A program made the translations under genes and the position numbers. This document shows, piece after piece, positions 1 to 5,156 of a DNA stretch of 5,156 nt. The DNA lies in contig JAFUKV010000274.1 in the NCBI GenBank assembly GCA_017467745.1, forward strand, positions 1 to 5,156, written 5' to 3'. The notes under the pieces were generated by a model, which was not told the origin of the DNA, did not search any database, and saw only the letters and a program-made list of their open reading frames with translations. Position 1 is the stretch's first letter; each line of letters begins with the position of its first letter. The stretch comes from Bacteroidaceae bacterium. GTDB lineage: Bacteria; Bacteroidota; Bacteroidia; Bacteroidales; CHK158-818.

Positions 1-1080
1 ATCGGGACGTATTTCCACCATCATACCGGAGTTTGCCCATCGAGATCCTCTATTAGAGGGAGACATCCCATTCACAACGATTTGTTCCTGTCCGCTGGCT
101 GCCGGTACGACAAATCCGCCGGGACACATACAAAACGAATATACTCCTCTCCCATTTATCTGGGTAACAAAACTGTATTCCGCAGCAGGCAGATACTGGC
201 CTCTGCCTTCCGGCGAATGATATTGTATGCGGTCGATTAATTCTTGCAGATGTTCCAACCGTACACCGACAGCTAATCCTTTGGGCTCTAAAAGTATATC
301 TTTTCCGTTTAATAACCGGTAAACATCTCGCGCAGAGTGCCCAGTGGCTAAAATAACGGGAGCGAAAATTTCTTCACCTGTATGGGTGATGATTCCGCGA
401 ACTTCGTTATTTTTGATTATCAGATTGTCCATGCGTGTTTCAAAGCGGACCTCTCCACCGCATGAAATAATTTGATTGCGGATATTTTCAATTACTTCGG
501 GTAACTTGTCAGTACCTATATGCGGATGGGCGTCTATCAAAATAGAAGTGCTTGCTCCATGTTGGCATAACAAATTCAAGATACGTTCAACCGATCCTCG
601 TTTTTTACTGCGGGTAAATAGTTTTCCGTCAGAATATGCTCCTGCACCGCCTTCTCCAAAACTGTAATTCGATTCAGGATTAACCGAATGTTCTCTGCTA
701 ATACGGGCAATATCTTTTTTTCGTTCGCGTACATTCTTGCCTCGTTCTATAACGATAGGCCGAATACCGTTTTCTATCAACCGCAATGCAGCGAATAACC
801 CTGCCGGGCCGGCTCCTACTACGATAACTTCGGGGCAACCCGATACATCGTGATATTCTGTCCGTGCAAACAGTTCGTCATCAGGTTCTTCATTTATATA
901 AATCCGGACTTTCAGATTCACCATAACGGTACGCTGACGGGCGTCGATAGAACGTTTTATGGTCCGTATATGACGAATAGATTTTATGTCGATAGCTTGT
1001 TCTCTCGACATAAATTGTTTTAACGCCGATTCGTTTGCTGCTTGTTGCGGCAATATGCGCAATTGTAACTCTTTTATCAT
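1..1080 (-). CDS. FAD-dependent oxidoreductase, COG2509 type, C-terminus cut by window edge
   Basis: This is a predicted cytosolic FAD-dependent dehydrogenase of the uncharacterised COG2509 family; its substrate and electron acceptor are not known. The frame runs without a stop from ATG at 1080 to the left edge, giving 360 residues; family members are usually somewhat over 500, so roughly 150 C-terminal residues are missing. Residues 1-80 form the family's N-terminal region (starting MIKELQLRILP). The Rossmann FAD-binding motif GAGPAG is at 89-94, with the ribose-binding acid probably E112 in VIERG. The family signature FGEGGAGAYSDGKLFTR is at 141-157, ATGHSARD follows near residue 240, CMCPGG is at 317-322 (two cysteines), and a VNGMS...R.S.WANSG block is at 336-352. 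The ATG is favoured because it gives the usual family N-terminus and lies 14 bases after the radA stop, behind a GGAG. It is probably co-transcribed with radA. The family call is firm; the reaction is unknown. Confidence 0.9.
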   Translation of the reverse strand, partial: MIKELQLRILPQQAANESALKQFMSREQAIDIKSIRHIRTIKRSIDARQRTVMVNLKVRIYINEEPDDELFARTEYHDVSGCPEVIVVGAGPAGLFAALRLIENGIRPIVIERGKNVRERKKDIARISREHSVNPESNYSFGEGGAGAYSDGKLFTRSKKRGSVERILNLLCQHGASTSILIDAHPHIGTDKLPEVIENIRNQIISCGGEVRFETRMDNLIIKNNEVRGIITHTGEEIFAPVILATGHSARDVYRLLNGKDILLEPKGLAVGVRLEHLQELIDRIQYHSPEGRGQYLPAAEYSFVTQINGRGVYSFCMCPGGFVVPAASGQEQIVVNGMSPSNRGSRWANSGMMVEIRPD

Positions 1081-1087
1081 ATCGTTT

Positions 1088-1091
1088 CTCC
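1088..1091 (-). promoter_or_regulatory. Shine-Dalgarno-like GGAG before the oxidoreductase
   Basis: On the minus strand the 14-base gap after the radA stop reads CTCGGAGAAACGAT, then ATG. GGAG sits 7 bases before the start codon, a normal ribosome-binding spacing. Bacteroidota genes generally lack such motifs and rely on A-rich, unstructured leaders, so the match may be chance. It still supports the ATG at 1080 and translation of a downstream cistron from the radA transcript. Confidence 0.4.
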
Positions 1092-1094
1092 GAG

Positions 1095-2462
1095 TTATCC
1101 GAAAAGCGTTCGGAATGCCTCTTCCACCTTTCTGACCGGAATGATTTTAATGTTCAGTTTATCTGTATTGAATCCTTTCAAGTTATTGACAGGAATAAGT
1201 ATCTGTTTGAATCCTAACTTTTCCGCCTCCAAAATACGTTGTTCTATACGGTTTACGGGACGTATCTCTCCGGATAGACCTATCTCGCCTGTCATACAGG
1301 TTTGCGTCTCGATAGCAATATCCATATTAGATGAGAGTATGGCGCTGATAACGCCTAAATCCATCGCAGGATCATTTACCCGTAATCCGCCGGCAATATT
1401 TAAAAACACATCTTTCTGCGCTAATTTAAAGCCCACCCGTTTTTCCAGAACAGCCAGTAACATGTTCATACGCCGTAAATCGAATCCTGTGGACGACCGT
1501 TGAGGCGTTCCGTATGCAGCCGTGCTAACAAGCGATTGTGTTTCTATCAAAAACGGACGGACTCCTTCTATGGCTACGGCTATGGCCACTCCGCTCAACC
1601 CTTCGTGATGTTGCGAAAGCAATAGTTCCGATGGATTGGTTACTTCGCGCAACCCTTCTTGCCGCATTTCGTAAATTCCCAATTCCGCCGTACTGCCGAA
1701 CCGGTTTTTTATCGAACGTAATATACGATACATATAGTGCCTATCGCCTTCAAATTGCAATACGGTATCTACGATATGTTCTAATACTTTCGGACCAGCT
1801 ATGCTGCCCTCTTTGTTGATATGTCCTATTAAAAGTACAGGAGTACCGCTCTCTTTGGCGTATTTCAAAATAGCAGCCGAACATTCTCTTACTTGCGTAA
1901 CACTGCCCGGAGACGATTCCGCCGCTTCGGTTTGAATGGTTTGGATAGAATCGATAACCACTAAATCCGGTTGCACATTTTTGATATGAACAAAAATCTC
2001 TTCTAATGAAGTTTCGCAAACAATATAGCAGTCTGAGGTGTTCGTGCCGATTCTTTCGGCACGTAATTTCAGTTGTTTAGCACTCTCCTCTCCCGATACG
2101 TATAGTGTTTTTATTCCGCGTAACCCCAATACGGTTTGCAAAATCAAAGTCGACTTGCCTATACCCGGTTCGCCGCCTATCAAAACCAAAGAACCTTTAA
2201 CCAATCCGCCGCCTAATACACGGTTTAATTCTCCGTTTTGCAAATCGATACGCGGTTCTTCTGTCGATTTTATTTCATGTAGTAAAAGCGGCTTGGTACG
2301 TTCTTTTTCTCCTTCACCGAAAGAGACGCGCAAAGAAGACTGTTTGCCGACAATTTCTTCGACATACGTATTCCATTCACCGCAAACGGGGCAACGTCCT
2401 TGCCATTTTGGAGAATCTGCCCCGCAATTGCTGCAAACATAAACCGATTTTGTTTTTGCCAT
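1095..2462 (-). CDS. radA: DNA repair protein RadA (branch-migration ATPase/helicase)
   Basis: RadA is a RecA-like ATPase that acts in the cytosol on recombination intermediates. It drives branch migration and extends RecA-made D-loops, helping to repair stalled forks and double-strand breaks. The 455-residue length is normal (E. coli about 460). An N-terminal zinc finger has C10-x2-C13 and C24-x2-C27. The ATPase core carries Walker A GGEPGIGKST at 96-105 (K103) and Walker B LVVIDS at 167-172. The diagnostic RadA motif KNRFG is at 252-256. From about residue 270 to the end is the Lon-protease-like domain, including a TGEIGLSGEIRPV segment; in RadA this is structural and not proteolytic. One oddity is GHINKEG at 213-219, where the family usually has T and this protein has N216. 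The start gives the standard MAKTKSVYVCSNCG N-terminus. It is first in a probable operon with the FAD oxidoreductase and divergent from the threonine aldolase gene. Confidence 0.97.
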   Translation of the reverse strand: MAKTKSVYVCSNCGADSPKWQGRCPVCGEWNTYVEEIVGKQSSLRVSFGEGEKERTKPLLLHEIKSTEEPRIDLQNGELNRVLGGGLVKGSLVLIGGEPGIGKSTLILQTVLGLRGIKTLYVSGEESAKQLKLRAERIGTNTSDCYIVCETSLEEIFVHIKNVQPDLVVIDSIQTIQTEAAESSPGSVTQVRECSAAILKYAKESGTPVLLIGHINKEGSIAGPKVLEHIVDTVLQFEGDRHYMYRILRSIKNRFGSTAELGIYEMRQEGLREVTNPSELLLSQHHEGLSGVAIAVAIEGVRPFLIETQSLVSTAAYGTPQRSSTGFDLRRMNMLLAVLEKRVGFKLAQKDVFLNIAGGLRVNDPAMDLGVISAILSSNMDIAIETQTCMTGEIGLSGEIRPVNRIEQRILEAEKLGFKQILIPVNNLKGFNTDKLNIKIIPVRKVEEAFRTLFG

Positions 2463-2487
2463 TACAATGTGATGTTTTTTAGGTTAA

Positions 2488-2519
2488 CGAAGGTATGTAT
2501 TTTATTTTAAATAGGGAAA
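2488..2519 (-). promoter_or_regulatory. Candidate radA promoter (Bacteroidota -33/-7 type)
   Basis: On the minus strand TACCTTCG (2495-2488) matches the Bacteroidota -7 consensus TAnnTTTG with one mismatch. TTTC (2519-2516), one base off the -33 TTTG, lies 20 bases upstream, which is the expected spacing. Transcription would begin near 2481-2482, giving a leader of about 20 bases containing an A-run (2480-2475), as is common for SD-less genes in this phylum. The assignment is by eye only. It would serve radA and probably the downstream oxidoreductase. Confidence 0.45.
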
Positions 2520-2537
2520 GCATAATATATAAATAAC

Positions 2538-2545
2538 TATATTTG
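2538..2545 (+). promoter_or_regulatory. Candidate -7 element for the threonine aldolase gene
   Basis: TATATTTG is an exact match to the Bacteroidota -7 consensus TAnnTTTG on the plus strand. No TTTG-like -33 element is visible at the usual spacing (around 2513-2518 the sequence is G/A-rich), so this is a half-site call in AT-rich DNA. If real, transcription would start around 2550-2552, leaving a leader of about 10 bases before ATG 2561. It would also rule out the in-frame TTG at 2543 as a start, because that codon lies inside the element. Confidence 0.4.
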
Positions 2546-2560
2546 CCAAAAAATTTTACG

Positions 2561-3589
2561 ATGAGAAGTTTTGCCAGCGATAATAATTCAGGGGTGCATC
2601 CCGCTGTAATGAATGCGATTGTTAAGGCCAATGTAGACCATGCCGTAGGATATGGAGATGATCCATATACGGACGAAGCAGTAAAAGCTGTCCGTTCTGT
2701 GTTCGGCAATACGGCCGATGTCTTTTTTGTATTTAACGGAACAGGTGCGAATGTTGTGGCGTTAAAGGCTTGCACGCAACCTTTTCATGCGATTATTGCG
2801 GCAGAAACTGCGCATATAGCGGTAGACGAGTGCGGTGCTCCGGTAGCTCAAACAGGTTGCCTATTAAAAGAAATTGCTACGACGAACGGCAAATTAACTC
2901 CCAAATTGATTCAAACTCGTTTAACCGGTTTTGGCGAAGTACACCATTCTCAGCCCAAAGTGGTATATCTGGCACAATGTACGGAATTAGGTACGGTCTA
3001 CACCATAGATGAAATAAAACGGATTGCCGATTTCATACACGGTTATGGCATGTATCTGCACATGGATGGAGCTCGTTTGGCAAATGCCGCTGTATCGTTA
3101 GGATGTTCGTTGAAAGAGATGACCGTTGACGCCGGTGTGGATATATTAAGTTTCGGCGGAACGAAAAACGGTATGATGATAGGCGAATCGGTTATTTCAT
3201 TCCGAAAAGAGCTCTCCGAAAATCTGGGTTATATCCGTAAACAATCGGCACAACTTTATTCAAAAATGCGTTATGTGTCATGTCAGTTTACCGCTTATTT
3301 GCAAAATAATTTATGGCAGAAAAATGCTGCTCATGCCAATGAGATGGCTCAAAAATTAAAAAACGGATTAGAACAGATTGCTCCGATAGAATTTACACAA
3401 TCGGTAGATGCCAACATCTTGCTGCTGCGATTACCTCGTAAAATGATACCTTTATTACAAAAAGATTACTTCTTTTATATTTGGAACGAAACGAACGATG
3501 AGATACGCTTGGTAACCTCGTTCGATACGACACAAAACGATATAGAGTGTTTTTTAACGGATTTCGAACAAATATATAAATCTTTGTAA
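2561..3589 (+). CDS. ltaE: Low-specificity L-threonine aldolase (PLP-dependent)
   Basis: This fold-type I PLP enzyme is predicted to cleave L-threonine or L-allo-threonine to glycine and acetaldehyde in the cytosol (EC 4.1.2.48 group), feeding glycine and one-carbon metabolism. From ATG 2561 it has 342 residues, normal for the family. Visible motifs are SDNNSGVHP near the N-terminus (6-14), YGDDPYT (31-37), FNGTGAN (58-64), ETAHI with the cofactor-stacking H85, HMDGARLANA at 167-176 (D169 would pair with the PLP ring nitrogen, R172 with the substrate carboxylate) and SFGGTKNG at 197-204 with Schiff-base lysine K202. TELGTVYT and FGGTKNG place it with the Pseudomonas-type low-specificity enzymes. 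An in-frame TTG at 2543 would add six residues, but the ATG gives the normal MRSFASDNN start. It stands alone, divergent from radA and convergent with the DUF4153 gene. The symbol is by family; a related beta-eliminating activity or different substrate preference cannot be excluded. Confidence 0.92.
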   Translation: MRSFASDNNSGVHPAVMNAIVKANVDHAVGYGDDPYTDEAVKAVRSVFGNTADVFFVFNGTGANVVALKACTQPFHAIIAAETAHIAVDECGAPVAQTGCLLKEIATTNGKLTPKLIQTRLTGFGEVHHSQPKVVYLAQCTELGTVYTIDEIKRIADFIHGYGMYLHMDGARLANAAVSLGCSLKEMTVDAGVDILSFGGTKNGMMIGESVISFRKELSENLGYIRKQSAQLYSKMRYVSCQFTAYLQNNLWQKNAAHANEMAQKLKNGLEQIAPIEFTQSVDANILLLRLPRKMIPLLQKDYFFYIWNETNDEIRLVTSFDTTQNDIECFLTDFEQIYKSL

Positions 3590-3601
3590 GCCTCCGAATA
3601 A

Positions 3602-5156
3602 TTATTTTTCGAGAACTATTACATCGTTTATATAATTGATTTTCCATGTACCGTTAGGCCTGTTCATCTCTACGTTTTTTAAAATGATTATAGACGACCC
3701 GGTTTCAATTGTCAGGAATTCTTTCGCTTTTTCTTTGATCAAGTCTAACGGTACATCATCTTCCGTATTATATCCTATCTTTTGTAATTGACGGTTTAAC
3801 AGTTGATCGAAACTTTCATTAAATTCGGTTCTTCCGGTATTTATGAAAATAGAATCTCGAATGCTTGGGCTCGTATTATTATCGTATAAATAACGATAGT
3901 TTGATATGTCAATAGACGCTTCGGGGTAATATATCGTTTCGAAAAAAGACTCTACAATTACCGTATCTCCGTCTATATAACTGTATAACTCAACTGGAAT
4001 TACTTTGTCTTTTAGATCTTCTTCGTATTTATATCCATAATGATTATACATATAATCTTCATCGTATTCAAAACGTAAATAGCGATATGAGTCATACAGT
4101 ATTTTGTAAACGCTTGCCGAAGACTCATCTTTTGCCGATTCTTCCGTTCGCTGCAATTTCCCGTTCTCAAATGTCAAACCAAGTTCCTTTATCGCTTTAT
4201 TGAGGCGATTGGTCTGAGAATATATTCCCAAATCTTTCGCTGTAATACCGGGTATATATGTAAAACATGCCAATAGAAAAATTGCTGTCCAAGTTACGTA
4301 TAAATAATGTCCGAACCGTTTCGTGAAAAACATCGCTATACAAAGTGTCATAATAATTCCGCATATAAGCAAATAAACTCGGTCATCGGTCAAACCGTAC
4401 TGTTGCACTCGATAGGTAACGCCTATCCAAAACATAAGGAGCGCCGGTAAAGAGATAAAACTAAAATAATTGTAAAACCAATTATACGGTTGTTTCTTTA
4501 ATAAGGGCTGACAAGCGCTTGCCGCCACAGCAACAGAAATAAAAGCAAATACCATATAGGCTATTCCTCCTTTCGGCAAAGACCACAATACCAATATTTT
4601 GACAAAATATAAATATAATATAGCCGTATAAATTAATAAAGCGGGAGAAATAAGGTAATTAAACAGTATATTAAATAATCCGGAATCTTCAATGTCGGTG
4701 ATTTCTTCGTCTTTGTGTAGCATTAAAAAAGTCAGCGGCCAACCTATGATGAAGATAAACAGTGAAGAATATGTCCAGAAATTTTCGTCAGATTCGGTTA
4801 TATTAAAAATATAATTGAGTGAAAAATAAATAGAAATAATCAAAACATATGCCGTTAACATCAGAAATAGGCTGGAAATAAACTCGGATACATATTGTAT
4901 TGCATTGATAATAAACTTTCTGTTATCTGTTTTTTGCTTAAATGAAAATATTGCCAAAACAGCGATAATAAGAGCTACCGTATATCCTACCGAGAATACC
5001 CAAGTATGGACGTTTATCCACCAGAAAAGAAAAAAAGGCAACAGGGATAGATAGTAAATCAATCGGTGTTTTTGTACGATAAAAATCCGATTCATAATGA
5101 ATGCGATGGCAAAAAACAATGGCATAAGAAAACTGTATCGAATATTTTCGGTAATA
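3602..5156 (-). CDS. DUF4153 multi-pass membrane protein, N-terminus probably beyond window
   Basis: This is an inner-membrane protein of the DUF4153 family, function unknown. From the first visible ATG at 5125 it has 507 residues, but the frame stays open to the right edge (10 more codons, no stop) and that Met lies within a hydrophobic run (RYSFLMPLFFAIAFIM), so the true start probably lies outside. Numbered from that Met, about ten hydrophobic segments are visible near 3-17, 22-38, 42-62, 82-107, 117-136, 152-178, 187-208, 219-237, 249-267 and 273-292. Family-like stretches are LPKGGIAYMVF (183-193), YRVQQYGLTDDRVYLL (238-253) and SQTNRL (303-308). A soluble tail of about 210 residues follows from 297, with a Tyr-rich patch at 340-367 (10 Tyr in 28). 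There are no catalytic motifs I recognise. Its stop lies 12 bases from that of the convergent threonine aldolase gene. The family call rests on pattern recognition. Confidence 0.8.
   Translation of the reverse strand, partial: ITENIRYSFLMPLFFAIAFIMNRIFIVQKHRLIYYLSLLPFFLFWWINVHTWVFSVGYTVALIIAVLAIFSFKQKTDNRKFIINAIQYVSEFISSLFLMLTAYVLIISIYFSLNYIFNITESDENFWTYSSLFIFIIGWPLTFLMLHKDEEITDIEDSGLFNILFNYLISPALLIYTAILYLYFVKILVLWSLPKGGIAYMVFAFISVAVAASACQPLLKKQPYNWFYNYFSFISLPALLMFWIGVTYRVQQYGLTDDRVYLLICGIIMTLCIAMFFTKRFGHYLYVTWTAIFLLACFTYIPGITAKDLGIYSQTNRLNKAIKELGLTFENGKLQRTEESAKDESSASVYKILYDSYRYLRFEYDEDYMYNHYGYKYEEDLKDKVIPVELYSYIDGDTVIVESFFETIYYPEASIDISNYRYLYDNNTSPSIRDSIFINTGRTEFNESFDQLLNRQLQKIGYNTEDDVPLDLIKEKAKEFLTIETGSSIIILKNVEMNRPNGTWKINYINDVIVLEK

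Noticed and set aside
476..667. 63-codon plus-strand frame opposite the FAD oxidoreductase
   Set aside because: It covers the conserved FGEGGAG region of the real gene on the other strand and shows no feature of its own.
1141..1503. 120-codon plus-strand frame opposite radA's Lon-like domain
   Set aside because: Antisense shadow of a conserved gene; composition and lack of motifs give no support for a real protein.
2038..2442. 134-codon plus-strand frame opposite radA
   Set aside because: It lies wholly antisense to the conserved RadA N-terminal and ATPase regions, has no recognisable domain, and looks like a shadow frame.
2524..2543. Inverted repeat AATATA...TATATT upstream of the threonine aldolase as an operator
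   Set aside because: It is six AT-only base pairs in AT-rich DNA, expected by chance, and overlaps the -7 box.
2543..2560. TTG-initiated six-residue N-terminal extension of the threonine aldolase
   Set aside because: The family start fits ATG 2561, and TTG 2543 lies inside a probable -7 promoter box.
3595..3611. Possible bidirectional terminator hairpin between the convergent genes
   Set aside because: The stem has about six pairs with a T:T mismatch and only two G:C pairs, too weak to call.
3393..3647. 84-codon minus-strand frame spanning the convergent gene ends
   Set aside because: It overlaps the conserved ends of both flanking genes in another frame, and its Arg/Ser/Tyr-rich composition is typical of a shadow translation.
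1..5156. Defence island, mobile element or new multi-gene system
   Set aside because: The genes are housekeeping or widespread family members with no transposase, integrase, toxin, nuclease, repeat array or compositional break visible.

Overview
The window looks like ordinary chromosomal DNA of a Bacteroidota member, most likely order Bacteroidales. Three things suggest this: the protein sequences (RadA beginning MAKTKSVYVCSNCG, a DUF4153 membrane protein, the MRSFASDNNSGVHP type of threonine aldolase), the AT-rich composition, and TAnnTTTG-like -7 promoter elements in the only sizeable intergenic gap. The genus cannot be fixed from the sequence alone.

There are four genes, two cut by the window edges. 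On the minus strand, from right to left, radA (2462-1095) is followed after 14 bases by a COG2509-type FAD-dependent oxidoreductase (1080 to the left edge, C-terminus missing). The two look like one transcription unit. Diverging from radA, on the plus strand, is a low-specificity L-threonine aldolase (2561-3589). Converging on it, with only 12 bases between stop codons, is a minus-strand DUF4153 multi-pass membrane protein (3602 to the right edge, N-terminus probably missing).

The 98-base gap 2463-2560 holds two candidate promoters facing away from each other. The other gaps are 14 and 12 bases. No stretch over 300 bases lacks a gene. I see no tRNA, rRNA, CRISPR array, insertion sequence, attachment site or convincing terminator.

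The genes do not form an obvious pathway: a recombination-associated branch-migration ATPase, a flavoprotein of unknown substrate, an amino-acid lyase and an uncharacterised membrane protein. I found no evidence of a new multi-gene system. The items worth a second look are small: the RadA-flavoprotein pairing, a divergent promoter pair with overlapping polymerase footprints, a residue variant in RadA, a Shine-Dalgarno-like site, and the unusual soluble tail of the DUF4153 protein.
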